Source of the DNA: Aquimarina sp. ERC-38
GTDB taxonomy: Bacteria > Bacteroidota > Bacteroidia > Flavobacteriales > Flavobacteriaceae
Length of the DNA: 64,000 nt
Assembly (NCBI RefSeq): GCF_026222555.1
Contig: NZ_CP098511.1
Coordinates: 101,001 to 165,000, forward strand
Direction of reading: 5' to 3'
The translations under genes were made by a program, and so were the position numbers. The notes below the pieces were generated by a model that saw nothing but the letters and a program-made list of their open reading frames with translations, searched no databases and was not told the DNA's origin. Positions 42,053-51,277 of the stretch are shown in pieces (position 1 is the stretch's first letter; the number at the start of each line of letters is the position of its first letter).

Positions 42053-42478
42053 CTATACTTTTTTATTATTAACTACTACCTTATATTCAATTGTTGCCGT
42101 AGGTTCTAATGTTTTAGAAACCGAACAATATTTTTCAAAGGATAATTGTGCTGCTCGTTTTGCTTTTTCCGGTTGGATATCCCCTTCTAGAAAAACAGTT
42201 ACTTCTATAGTTTTAAACGGAGTAGCATCTTCTATTTTTTCCCGAATTCCGTTCACCGATACTTTATAATCCGTAATCTCCTGACGTTGTTTTTTTAATA
42301 TGGAAATAATATCAATCGAGCTACATCCGGCAACCCCCATTAATACATATTCCATCGGACTGGGTGCCAAGTCATGTCCGCCAACAGCTGCTTTGCTATC
42401 AATATAGGATATGTGTCCTCTTTCATTTTTTAATTCAAAATGAAAGTCATTATCAATTCTATTTAATTCTATTTTCAT
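42053..42478 (-). CDS. OsmC family protein
   Basis: 141 residues. OsmC fold with LAPSPMEYVLMGVAGCSSIDIISILKKQR, where the Cys of AGCS is the usual peroxidatic cysteine, and the C-terminal AQLSFEKYCSVSKTLEPTATIEYKV with the second Cys. Likely a thiol peroxidase for organic hydroperoxides or a sulfur-handling OsmC-like protein. Same strand as the methionine genes, 36 bases upstream of the DUF433 gene. Confidence 0.9.
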   Translation of the reverse strand: MKIELNRIDNDFHFELKNERGHISYIDSKAAVGGHDLAPSPMEYVLMGVAGCSSIDIISILKKQRQEITDYKVSVNGIREKIEDATPFKTIEVTVFLEGDIQPEKAKRAAQLSFEKYCSVSKTLEPTATIEYKVVVNNKKV

Positions 42479-42485
42479 TTTTTTT

Positions 42486-42513
42486 CCAGCCTCCCTACCC
42501 CAAAGGGGGAACT
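42486..42513. repeat. GC-rich palindromic repeat
   Basis: CAGCCTCCCTACCCCAAAGGGGGAACT: fourth copy of the CCCTACCCC...GGGGGAA palindrome, just upstream of the OsmC start. Confidence 0.5.
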
Positions 42514-42835
42514 CAATTACTGCTGTTTGTGAGTTATTTAAAATTAATGTGTATATGTATAGCTAAATCAACATAAAATAATAGGATTCTTCATATAAAA
42601 AACTTGATTCTCTGTGTTAAAAAGCCTCGTCTTAGCTAAGGCTAAGCCTATGTTTTCGCCTTGATCTTCAACTTTTTTCTTTATAAATCTTCTATGCCAT
42701 TCTATATTTATTTAGCTATATATGTTTTCGTAATACAATAATATCATTTTCTGATAACTAAGTCGTTTAAATAAATACTATGCAGTTGATAAAAAATTAA
42801 TTTCTATACAAACTTGCTAGTTCTGCCACTAAGAG
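42514..42835. other. 322-base gene-free stretch
   Basis: AT-rich. One small perfect hairpin CTTAGC-TAAG-GCTAAG lies near 42632-42647, in the minus direction followed by no T run. No promoter or coding frame recognised. Confidence 0.35.
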
Positions 42836-45247
42836 CTAGGGAGCCGCAATTCTTAAAATATCCCCAAAAACCCCTCTTGCCGTAACAGCCGCACCCGCTC
42901 CTGCACCTTGAATAATAACGGGCTGGTCTCCATAAGATTCGGTATAAATTTCAAAGATAGAATCAGACCCTTTTACCTGACCTAGCGAACCGGTACTAGG
43001 AACTGAAACTAATTTTACGTCCAAAATTCCTTTTTCCTGAGATAAATCCCCGTGTAAATCACCTATATATCGTAAAACATGATCTGGTTCTTGTGCTGCT
43101 TTTAATTTTTGATAAGTTTTATCTAGTTCTTTTAATTTTCCTAAAAACTGCTGACGATCTCCTTCTCTTAAATTTTCAGGTATCAGGTTATGGATGTTTA
43201 CATCTTCAAATTCATTTGCCAAATCCAACTCGCGAGCCAATATCAATAGCTTTCTACCTACATCATTTCCACAAAGGTCTTCCCTAGGGTCTGGTTCAGT
43301 AAACCCTTGATCAATTGCTTCTTGTAGTACTTCACTAAAGGGTCTATCTTCCGTAGAAAATGTGTTAAAAAGATAACTCAAAGACCCGGAAAATACGCCT
43401 TTTATCCTGGTAATATTTTCACCGGATAAATGTAGTAATTTAATAGTATCAATTAGCGGAAGCCCTGCTCCTACATTCGTTTCGTACAAATACTGCTTTT
43501 GATTATTACTTAATACCTGACGTAATTCTTTATAAAAGTCAAAGCTTAATGTGTTTGCAATTTTATTTGAAGAAACCAAGTCGAAACCTTTTTCTACTAA
43601 TTTAACGTAATTATCTGTAAAATCCGTACTTGCCGTATTATCAATAGCAATCAAATTTTCCAGGTGATGTTCCTCTGCAAACTTAATAATATCTTCTACA
43701 GTATACGCTTTACCTGAATCTTCCATCTCATTTTTCCAGTTGGTCTCCAAACCTTTAGCATTCGTAATTACTTTCCTGGAATTGGCTACGGCAAAAACCG
43801 TAAGATCTATTTTTTTTCGTTTCCGGATGTCTTCCTTGGACTTTAAAATTTGTTTAATCAAGGTACCTCCTACCAGCCCGTGTCCGAAGATAGCAATATT
43901 GATTTTTTTATCAATTCCAAAAATCTCTCCGTGAATTACATGCAATGCTTTATTAAGCTGTTCTTTTTTGACAACCAGGCTTATATTTTTTCCGGTCACC
44001 GTATTATTAAACAGAATAGGAACTATTTGATTTTTAATTAAGGCATTATAAGGTTTATGAAAAGTACTCAAATCTTGCCCTATGATAGAAATCACAGATA
44101 CGTTACGCTCGATTGTAATGGTACTTACATCTTTATTGTAAAAATCCGCTTCAAATTCTTCTTCAAGGGCTTGTTTAGCATCTCTAGCCTGACTTGCACT
44201 GACCACTAATCCAATCCCTCTTTCTGAAGAACCTTGCGAAATAATACTTACACTCACATTTTTATAAGCCAGTGCTTTAAAAATCCGCGCATCTATTCCA
44301 GCTTTGCCTAATAATCCCCGACCTTCTAAATTTAAAAGAGATACATCTTTTAACACAGAAAGCGATTTGATCCCTTTATTATCCGAAGTAGAAGTTATTA
44401 AAGTACCTTTTCCTTCTCGATTAAAAGTATTTAGTATTCGCAACGGAATTTCCTTTTCGATCAGAGGAATAATTGTTTTAGCGTGTAAGATTGTTGCCCC
44501 AAAATAGGCCAATTCATTAGCTTCGTTAAAAGATAATCGGTCAATCTTCTTTGCATCTGCAATTAAATCCGGATCCGCAGTATAAATACCATCTACATGC
44601 GTATAGTTCTGTAATTCTTCTGCATCCAGGTAATTTGCTAATAAAGCTGCGGTATAATTACTACCATTTCTACCTAGCGTAGTGGTTTCACTAAGTTGGT
44701 TAGAAGCTATAAAACCGGTAACCACATTGACTGTTGTGCCATTGTATTTTTCAAAATGCCTTCGCACATTTTCTTTAGATATGTTATCGATAGGTTGTGC
44801 TTCGCCAAACTGATCGTCCGTAATAATAAGTTCCCTACTATCTGTAAAATGAGCATTAACTCCGATCTCCTTTAGTTTTTCTACCAGTATCTTCCCAGAA
44901 ATGACTTCTCCCTGGGATAAAATCTGATCTTTAATCTTTTTGCTATAATTACCTAATAGAAAAACCCCTTCGTAGAGTTTATTTAATATGGTAAATTCCT
45001 TCTCTACATATTCACGGTTACTGTCTGATACCTGACTTGTTTTAAAAACTTCAAAAGCCTCCTGATAATCATCATGATTTACGGCTTTAGTCAAAATGTT
45101 TTCTAATTGATCTGTTGCCTTACCACGGGCAGAAATAACTACCGCCAGTGATTCTCCTTGATCCACTTTATCTTTTATAATACTTATTACCTGCCGTATT
45201 CCTTTTTCGCCAGCAAGTGATTTTCCTCCGAATTTTAATATTTTCAT
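42836..45247 (-). CDS. Bifunctional aspartate kinase / homoserine dehydrogenase
   Basis: 803 residues, the ThrA/MetL length. Kinase domain starts MKILKFGGKSLAGEKG with TLGRNGSNYTAALLANYL. Two ACT modules lie in the middle (VSLLNLEGRGLLGKAGI; ISIIGQDLST equivalent). The homoserine dehydrogenase opens NIAIFGHGLVGGTLIKQIL and contains GAGLPLIDTIKLL, FSGSLSYLFNTF and the end GAGAGAAVTARGVFGD. It sits with met genes and no thrB or thrC follows, so it may be the methionine-branch isozyme (MetL-like). A MITE-like element separates it from metX. Confidence 0.94.
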   Translation of the reverse strand: MKILKFGGKSLAGEKGIRQVISIIKDKVDQGESLAVVISARGKATDQLENILTKAVNHDDYQEAFEVFKTSQVSDSNREYVEKEFTILNKLYEGVFLLGNYSKKIKDQILSQGEVISGKILVEKLKEIGVNAHFTDSRELIITDDQFGEAQPIDNISKENVRRHFEKYNGTTVNVVTGFIASNQLSETTTLGRNGSNYTAALLANYLDAEELQNYTHVDGIYTADPDLIADAKKIDRLSFNEANELAYFGATILHAKTIIPLIEKEIPLRILNTFNREGKGTLITSTSDNKGIKSLSVLKDVSLLNLEGRGLLGKAGIDARIFKALAYKNVSVSIISQGSSERGIGLVVSASQARDAKQALEEEFEADFYNKDVSTITIERNVSVISIIGQDLSTFHKPYNALIKNQIVPILFNNTVTGKNISLVVKKEQLNKALHVIHGEIFGIDKKINIAIFGHGLVGGTLIKQILKSKEDIRKRKKIDLTVFAVANSRKVITNAKGLETNWKNEMEDSGKAYTVEDIIKFAEEHHLENLIAIDNTASTDFTDNYVKLVEKGFDLVSSNKIANTLSFDFYKELRQVLSNNQKQYLYETNVGAGLPLIDTIKLLHLSGENITRIKGVFSGSLSYLFNTFSTEDRPFSEVLQEAIDQGFTEPDPREDLCGNDVGRKLLILARELDLANEFEDVNIHNLIPENLREGDRQQFLGKLKELDKTYQKLKAAQEPDHVLRYIGDLHGDLSQEKGILDVKLVSVPSTGSLGQVKGSDSIFEIYTESYGDQPVIIQGAGAGAAVTARGVFGDILRIAAP

Positions 45248-45321
45248 ATGTCCCTACCTTCCAAAATTATATATAAAAGGCATTTATTTGTAATCATTAC
45301 TAATTTTTGGTATGTAAATTA

Positions 45322-45501
45322 TTAGTGTCCGGTATAAATTCAAAATCGCTATCGCTTCTAGAACCAAGACTAATTAATGTTATAGGATTATTCACTTTAA
45401 AAAATTATTTTTAAAAAAGTAGCCAATAACTATTTTTGAGTTTGGAATCATCTTATTTTACGATGCTCTCTAAACTTTTATTTATTTTAACCAGACATTA
45501 A
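45322..45501 (-). mobile_element. MITE-like element, copy 3
   Basis: Left end ATTAGTGTCCGGTATAAA, right end (inverted) TTAATGTCTGGTTAAA. About 180 bp with no ORF, inserted between metX and the aspartokinase gene. Its inside matches the reverse complement of the copies at 49925 and 52738, for example CGCTATCGCTTCTAGAACCA and GATTATTCAC. Shorter than the other two and missing a central hairpin. Confidence 0.7.
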
Positions 45502-45594
45502 TATATTTAATTTAGCAATTCGTTATTGTAACAGTTGAGTTTCTTCATTTTTCTTAAACCTTCATGTGTTTTACTAAAAAAACACCTTGAATTA

Positions 45595-46572
45595 TCATCT
45601 AATCTCGTTTTTAAAGATAGGATCTAGTATTTTCTCCAACTGTTCAAATTCAATTAAAAAAGCATCATGCCCATGTACTGATGCTATGATATGATGCGAG
45701 ACATTATTTTTCACCTTTGTCAATCTATAAAAGGTTTCCGTATCTTCTTTTGCTGTGAAAAATATATCAGAATCCACACTTATTAGATGTATATTTGACC
45801 TTATATTTTTCACTACTTCTTCAAAGGTTTCTCCCCTAGAAGTAATATCAATATTTGCCAGTATATGGTTTAAAGTTTTATATGCCGATAAGGTAAATCT
45901 CTCTTTTAATTTTTTACCGTGATGCAGTAACCAACTCTCGACATTGTACACCCCCCAGTCTTCGTTAAAACTGCGATTAAATTTGATCTTAAAAGATTCA
46001 GGTGATCGGTAAAATAACATAGCATGTAAGCGAGCATCATGTACCGGGTTTTTTGAATTTAAAAGAATCTGTTCTTGTACCAGGCAATTTGCTTTTAACC
46101 AGTCAGTAGATTTCCAATCTGCAGCTACAGGTATGAGGTGTTCAATGAGGCTAGGGTTAAGTACGGCCAGTTCCCAGGCAATTCCCCCGCCCACGGACCC
46201 TCCTATTGTAGCAAATATTTTTTGAATCTCTAATTGTTTTATCACTTGATTAAAAATTTTTGCTACATCCCGGGCTGTAAAAGACTGGTAATCCTGTATC
46301 AGGTTTTCTTCAATGCCGTCATAACCATTTCCGGGTATATTAAAGGCAAGTATTGTATAATCTTTAGTATTGATGCACTTTCCTTCCCCAATAAGCCCCT
46401 TCCACCAACCTTGTTCTCCACAAACAGTCGAATTTCCGGTTAGGGCATGATTAACTAAGACTACGGGGGCGGTATATAAATCTTTGCCAAACAATTCGTA
46501 GGTTACGACGATTTGATCGAGCTCTTTTCCTTTTATTGTTTTATAGTTTTCTATCGAAACCTTTTGGAGCAT
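45595..46572 (-). CDS. metX: Homoserine O-acetyltransferase-like alpha/beta hydrolase
   Basis: 325 residues from the ATG at 46572 (an upstream in-frame TTG at 46599 is less likely). Alpha/beta-hydrolase fold of the MetX type: NHALTGNS oxyanion region, ILAFNIPGNGYDG, and the nucleophile Ser in IGGSVGGGIAWELA. The C-terminal HGHDAFLIEFEQL carries the catalytic His and a preceding Asp (SVDSDIFFTA). Acetylates homoserine with acetyl-CoA. Slightly shorter than proteobacterial MetX. Lies 81 bases downstream of the sulfhydrylase gene. Confidence 0.88.
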   Translation of the reverse strand: MLQKVSIENYKTIKGKELDQIVVTYELFGKDLYTAPVVLVNHALTGNSTVCGEQGWWKGLIGEGKCINTKDYTILAFNIPGNGYDGIEENLIQDYQSFTARDVAKIFNQVIKQLEIQKIFATIGGSVGGGIAWELAVLNPSLIEHLIPVAADWKSTDWLKANCLVQEQILLNSKNPVHDARLHAMLFYRSPESFKIKFNRSFNEDWGVYNVESWLLHHGKKLKERFTLSAYKTLNHILANIDITSRGETFEEVVKNIRSNIHLISVDSDIFFTAKEDTETFYRLTKVKNNVSHHIIASVHGHDAFLIEFEQLEKILDPIFKNEIR

Positions 46573-46653
46573 AATATGTATCTTCAAAGTTGATGACAAC
46601 TTTAGCTATCTAAACTTACCGGTATTTACCTTATTATCAAATTACTTCCTGAA

Positions 46654-47940
46654 TTACGCAGTTACCGTAACTTTTTTAAAGGTTGCTTTTAAATCTGCTT
46701 TTAAATCTTCAATATTTTCTAAACCTACGGAAAGCCTAATTAAATCCTTAGTTACTCCGGTAGCAGCTTGTTGTTCTTCATTTAACTGTTGATGTGTGGT
46801 ACTGGAAGGGTGGATAATCAAAGATTTAGAATCTCCAATATTAGCTAGTAACGAAAATAACTTAGATTCGTTCGCAACTGTTTTTGCTGATTCGTATCCC
46901 CCTTTTACTCCAAAAGTGATGATTCCACTTTGTCCTTTTGGTAAATATTCTTTAGCTAAAGTATAGTAGGTATCTTCTTTTAAACCCGGATATTTTACCC
47001 AGGCAACTTCTTCTTGTTCTTGCAACCATTTTGCTAAAGCCAATGCATTTTCACTATGTTTATACATCCGGATTTCTAAGGTTTCTAGTCCCTGCAAAAT
47101 CTGAAATGCATTAAACGGACTTAAAGCTGCCCCATGATCTCGTAACCCTTCTACCCTCACTTTGGCAATAAAAGCAGCAGGCCCTAGGGCATCATGATAG
47201 ACTAGGCCATGATATCCTTTAGAAGGCTCGGTAAATTCTGGAAATTTTCCGTTTGACCAGTCAAAAGTACCAGCATCGATAATAGCACCTCCTAGTGAAG
47301 TCCCGTTACCATTAATATATTTAGTCAAAGAATGAATAACAATATTCGCCCCGTATTTAATTGGGTTTAGCAAAGCTGGAGTAGCGACTGTATTATCTAC
47401 TATAAAGGGTATCTTAATCGCTTTGGCTTCGGCTGAAATTGCTTTTAGGTCCAGTACATCTAACTTTGGGTTACCTAGAGATTCTACAAAGAATACCCGT
47501 GTGTTCTCTTGAATGGCATCTTTAAAATTTTGCGGATCGGACGGATCTACGAATGTGGTGGTAATCCCAAACCTGGGTAGGGTAACATTCAATAAATTAT
47601 AAGTACCTCCGTACAGGCTACTAGAAGCTATGATGTGATCGCCTGTTTTTAATAAAGTGAGTAAAGCCGTATTAATAGCAGCGGTGCCTGAAGCGGTAAC
47701 TACACAGGCAATTCCTCCTTCTAAGGCAGCTAACCTCTGTTCTAAGATATCATTTGTAGGATTATTAAGTCGGGTATAGATATAACCAGGTTGCGACAAA
47801 TTAAACAGATTGGCAGCATGGTCAGAATCGTTAAATACATACGAACTGGTCTGATAAATAGGAACGGCTCTTGTTCCCCCGTTTATAGTTACATCATGAC
47901 CCGCATGTAATGCATTAGTTGCAAATTTTTGTGTACTCAT
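46654..47940 (-). CDS. metY: O-acetylhomoserine sulfhydrylase
   Basis: 428 residues, the longer OAH-sulfhydrylase class. FATNALHAGHD start, PIYQTSSYVFNDSDHAANLF, ALEGGIACVVTASGTAAI, the PLP lysine in IHSLTKYINGNGTSLGG and SLIIHPSSTTHQQL. Combines O-acetylhomoserine with sulfide to give homocysteine, joining the sulfate operon output to MetH. First gene after the second SAM-I riboswitch. Confidence 0.95.
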   Translation of the reverse strand: MSTQKFATNALHAGHDVTINGGTRAVPIYQTSSYVFNDSDHAANLFNLSQPGYIYTRLNNPTNDILEQRLAALEGGIACVVTASGTAAINTALLTLLKTGDHIIASSSLYGGTYNLLNVTLPRFGITTTFVDPSDPQNFKDAIQENTRVFFVESLGNPKLDVLDLKAISAEAKAIKIPFIVDNTVATPALLNPIKYGANIVIHSLTKYINGNGTSLGGAIIDAGTFDWSNGKFPEFTEPSKGYHGLVYHDALGPAAFIAKVRVEGLRDHGAALSPFNAFQILQGLETLEIRMYKHSENALALAKWLQEQEEVAWVKYPGLKEDTYYTLAKEYLPKGQSGIITFGVKGGYESAKTVANESKLFSLLANIGDSKSLIIHPSSTTHQQLNEEQQAATGVTKDLIRLSVGLENIEDLKADLKATFKKVTVTA

Positions 47941-48124
47941 ATCTTTTTACTTTTCTCTTCTTCCTGTATCTCCAGGAGGATCATTTAAAATTTAAGGCAG
48001 AAACAAAGCATGCCTTTTTCAATCGCTCATACAGAATTCTACATGTACCTTATTAGATACAGATTTATAAAAAATTAAAAAGAAAGGAGTTTAATAAATA
48101 CCCGGACACAGGTATGAATCATGT

Positions 48125-48242
48125 GTTATCTATTTCGCAAATGCGAATAGAATGTAGCACCTTCTCTTAAAGAACCTTTAAGTTTTATTAAAAGGGTTGC
48201 TAAGGTTTCATTGGGTCTATTCCCTCCACCTTTCTTGATAAC
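48125..48242 (-). promoter_or_regulatory. SAM-I (S-box) riboswitch before metY
   Basis: Minus-strand RNA: GTTATCAAGAAAGGTGGAGG, GACCCAATGAAACCTTAGCAAC, a compact P3, AAGGTGCTACATTCTATTCG and P4 CTATTCGC/GCGAATAG, closed by GATAAC. P1 is GTTATC (48237-48242) with GATAAC (48125-48130). A TACATTTT -7-like box is at 48248-48255. The 184 bases between aptamer and start hold only a weak ATACC/GGTAT hairpin as possible terminator. The 281 bases on the metK side show no second riboswitch. Confidence 0.93.
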
Positions 48243-48523
48243 GTTTTAAAATGTATAAGAAACTTGATGCGAAATTAATAATTATTTTGAAACTGTCATA
48301 GTTTTCTTAAAAAAACCTATTAGGCTTTGCAAAGCTTATGTGAATACTTACATTTGCCTCCTAATTTTGGGAAAGATTTGACTGATTGCAACCCAAAGGA
48401 TTATGAGATTCAATAACTATTCTAATTTGATAATCCTAAAATGCTAAAACAGTTTAGTACGTCGATGTATTGACTTTCAGGCAGGCACTGTAATCTTCAA
48501 TTTTCCTTTACAACTTAATAAAC

Positions 48524-49783
48524 ATGGCATATTTATTTACTTCAGAAAGTGTTTCTGAAGGACACCCGGATAAAGTTGCAGATCAGATCAGTGATGCATT
48601 ACTGGATAATTTTCTTGCTTTCGACCCTGAATCCAAAGTGGCTTGTGAAACTTTAGTAACCACCGGACAAGTAGTACTAGCCGGCGAGGTTAAATCTAAA
48701 ACCTACCTGGACGTGCAACATATTGCTCGGGAAGTTATAAATGAAATCGGATATACAAAAGGTGCTTACCAGTTTAGTGGGGATTCTTGTGGTGTTATTT
48801 CTCTAATCCATGAACAGTCTCAGGATATTAATCAAGGAGTAGATCGCGAAACTAAAGAAGAGCAAGGTGCCGGTGACCAGGGAATGATGTTTGGGTATGC
48901 TACTAAAGAAACTGCGAATTACATGCCATTAGCTCTTGATATAGCGCATAAAATGTTACAAGAGTTGGCTGCTTTAAGAAGAGAAGGCAAAGAAATTGCT
49001 TATTTACGACCGGATGCTAAAAGCCAAGTGACTATTGAATACAGCGATGATAATGTACCTCAAAAAATAGTGGCTATTGTGGTATCTACCCAGCATGATG
49101 ATTTTGATAGTGATGATGAGGTAATGCTTACTAAAATTAAAGAGGATATTATTTCTATTCTGATCCCCAGGGTAATCGCTAAACTACCAGAACATATTGG
49201 CGGATTATTTAATGATGATATTACCTATCATATCAATCCTACCGGAAAGTTTGTGATTGGCGGTCCACATGGAGATACGGGATTAACTGGTCGGAAGATC
49301 ATTGTAGATACTTACGGAGGAAAAGGAGCTCATGGGGGCGGTGCTTTTTCTGGTAAAGATCCAAGTAAAGTAGATCGATCTGCGGCCTATGCTTCCCGAC
49401 ATATTGCGAAAAACCTGGTGGCAGCCGGAGTGGCTAATGAAATTCTGGTACAGGTATCTTATGCTATCGGAGTAGTAGAACCCACATCCATTTTTGTAGA
49501 TACCTATGGGACCAGTAATGTTGACTTGACTGATGGCGAAATTGCTAATAAAGTAGCTGCCATTTTTGATATGCGACCGGCAGCCATCGAGTCGCGATTA
49601 AAATTGCGAAATCCTATTTATAAAGAAACCGCTGCTTACGGACATATGGGGAAGGAATCAAAAGTGATTACCAAAGTTTTTGAAAGTCCGTATTCCGGTA
49701 AAGTAGAAAAAGAAGTTGAATTATTTACCTGGGAAAAACTTGATTTTGTAGATAAAGTAAAGGATGCATTCGGTTTAGATTAG
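48524..49783 (+). CDS. metK: S-adenosylmethionine synthetase
   Basis: 419 residues. [16 protein letters not shown] at 14-29, the hexapeptide-type [26 protein letters not shown] and [18 protein letters not shown]. Makes SAM from methionine and ATP. Divergent from the riboswitch-controlled metY operon. It has no riboswitch of its own in the 281 bases upstream. Ends at a strong terminator. Confidence 0.98.
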   Translation: MAYLFTSESVSEGHPDKVADQISDALLDNFLAFDPESKVACETLVTTGQVVLAGEVKSKTYLDVQHIAREVINEIGYTKGAYQFSGDSCGVISLIHEQSQDINQGVDRETKEEQGAGDQGMMFGYATKETANYMPLALDIAHKMLQELAALRREGKEIAYLRPDAKSQVTIEYSDDNVPQKIVAIVVSTQHDDFDSDDEVMLTKIKEDIISILIPRVIAKLPEHIGGLFNDDITYHINPTGKFVIGGPHGDTGLTGRKIIVDTYGGKGAHGGGAFSGKDPSKVDRSAAYASRHIAKNLVAAGVANEILVQVSYAIGVVEPTSIFVDTYGTSNVDLTDGEIANKVAAIFDMRPAAIESRLKLRNPIYKETAAYGHMGKESKVITKVFESPYSGKVEKEVELFTWEKLDFVDKVKDAFGLD

Positions 49784-49872
49784 TTCTTAGGTAATCATCA
49801 GGCTTGATTTTAAAATACTAAAATCTGTCTTTTAAAACCTAAAATTATTATCAAGAACTGGTCATTTAAAGC

Positions 49873-49912
49873 AAAAAAGGGGATTTTGAATATTCAAAAC
49901 CCCTTTTTTTTT
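49873..49912 (+). terminator. Terminator of metK
   Basis: AAAAGGGGATTTTGAA pairs with TTCAAAACCCCTTTT (one bulge), followed by a long run of Ts. Confidence 0.9.
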
Positions 49913-49924
49913 GATTATTAGCGA

Positions 49925-50143
49925 TTAGCGTCCGGTTAAAATAAATAAAAGTTTATAAAGTATAATAAAATAAGGTGACTCCAAATTTTAAAGTATTCGG
50001 AGGTTGCTCTTTTTACTTTTTCAAGAGTAATTTATTTTTTTATCGTGAATAATCTTATAATATTGATTTTCAATATTATAATGATTAGTCTTGACTCTTG
50101 GTTCTAGAAGCGATAGCGATCTTGAATCTTTACCAGACACTAA
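49925..50143 (+). mobile_element. MITE-like element, copy 1 (longest)
   Basis: About 219 bp with ends TTAGCGTCCGGTTAAA and (inverted) TTAGTGTCTGGTAAAG. It contains a perfect 12-bp stem TTATAATATTGA / TCAATATTATAA (50055-50081) that the other copies have lost, and GGTTCTAGAAGCGATAGCGA near the right end. No ORF. Lies between the convergent metK and DUF302 genes. Confidence 0.72.
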
Positions 50144-50160
50144 TATTTTATAAAATTAAT

Positions 50161-51084
50161 CTACAACCCAGCCGCAGCATTTGATAGATTGTTCAATGCA
50201 CCAGTAATGGTAGCTAGAGTATCGTCATTATCTGTAATACCATGTCTTTTTACTAAATAAGCTGGATCGTTGTATGAAATTTTTACATTTCCATCAGCAT
50301 CTTCCCAAACTAAAAATTTCTGTGGTAAATCAATCCCTGTAGATTGTGAGTTTTGCATTAAAGGAGTACCTAGATTAGGATTTCCGAATATAATTAAGCG
50401 GGTCGGATTTAATTCTTCTCCAATACTTTCAGCATTTGCCTGATGATCTAAGGTTGCTACCAGTCTTAAATTTTCATTTCCTTCTATGGCACCTACCAGT
50501 GTATTATAAGTATCTTCAAAAGAATTTGTGCTTTCTTTCGTAATAATACCTTCACCTACTTCAATCGTATCAGCATCATTTGATACTACTACTCCATTAC
50601 TTATAAGCGTAGCAAAATTATTTAAAGCCCCATTAATAGCTTCTAGTTGCGGAAGATCCTGCAAACCATGTCTTGCTTGTAAATAAGCAACATTGTTAAA
50701 ACCTACCCTCACACTATCTTGGGCATCTTCCCATAAAAATAATTTTTGAGGCAAGTCTAAACCTACTAATTGGTTTGCCTGCATTAAAGCAGTGCCTAGC
50801 ATTGGGTTTCCAAAAATAAAAACTTTGGTATTTCGTAACTCCTTCCCTACAGAAGATGCATTATTTCTATGATTTACAGCTGCTAAAACCGAAACAGGTT
50901 CTGCTGATTCCAGTGCCTGAGATATGGCTAAATCTGCTACAAAGAAGCTTTGATTAGAAGGAGCAAAGGTCAAACCTGGCACCACGATTGGTTCCGGAGT
51001 AGGATCAGGATCTGTTGAATCATCTTCTTTACAAGAAATTATAAATACTAAAGAAAGTACTATTAAATTCAAAGTTGTTTTCAT
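50161..51084 (-). CDS. Lipoprotein with two DUF302 domains
   Basis: 307 residues. Signal MKTTLNLIVLSLVFIISC with Cys18 as lipobox. Two tandem DUF302 domains, about 45-165 and 185-300, each carrying the same core: VFIFGNPMLGTALMQ...GLDLPQKLFLWED...VAYLQARHGL and LIIFGNPNLGTPLMQ...GIDLPQKFLVWED...PAYLVKRHGI. A D/P-rich linker (STDPDPTPEPIV) follows the lipid anchor. Likely periplasmic or surface; DUF302 function is unknown. Single gene next to a MITE-like element. Confidence 0.88.
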   Translation of the reverse strand: MKTTLNLIVLSLVFIISCKEDDSTDPDPTPEPIVVPGLTFAPSNQSFFVADLAISQALESAEPVSVLAAVNHRNNASSVGKELRNTKVFIFGNPMLGTALMQANQLVGLDLPQKLFLWEDAQDSVRVGFNNVAYLQARHGLQDLPQLEAINGALNNFATLISNGVVVSNDADTIEVGEGIITKESTNSFEDTYNTLVGAIEGNENLRLVATLDHQANAESIGEELNPTRLIIFGNPNLGTPLMQNSQSTGIDLPQKFLVWEDADGNVKISYNDPAYLVKRHGITDNDDTLATITGALNNLSNAAAGL

Positions 51085-51277
51085 AATAAGTAATTGATTT
51101 GTTAAAGTGAAATATTATCTAAGTCGTTATAATTTAAAAAATACTACAAACTTGACTATACTATTTTACTGTTTCTCTAATAATTAACGTTTATTAAGAA
51201 GGCTTTAACTACAATTTGCCGATTTATCAATCAAAGCTTCTTCATTCTTCGGTACATTTTGTATTTTACCATAGTTT

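Noticed and set aside
48243..48523. A SAM riboswitch in front of metK
   Set aside because: None of the SAM-I blocks (GGAGGGA, GAAACC..GCAACC) occurs on the plus strand here.
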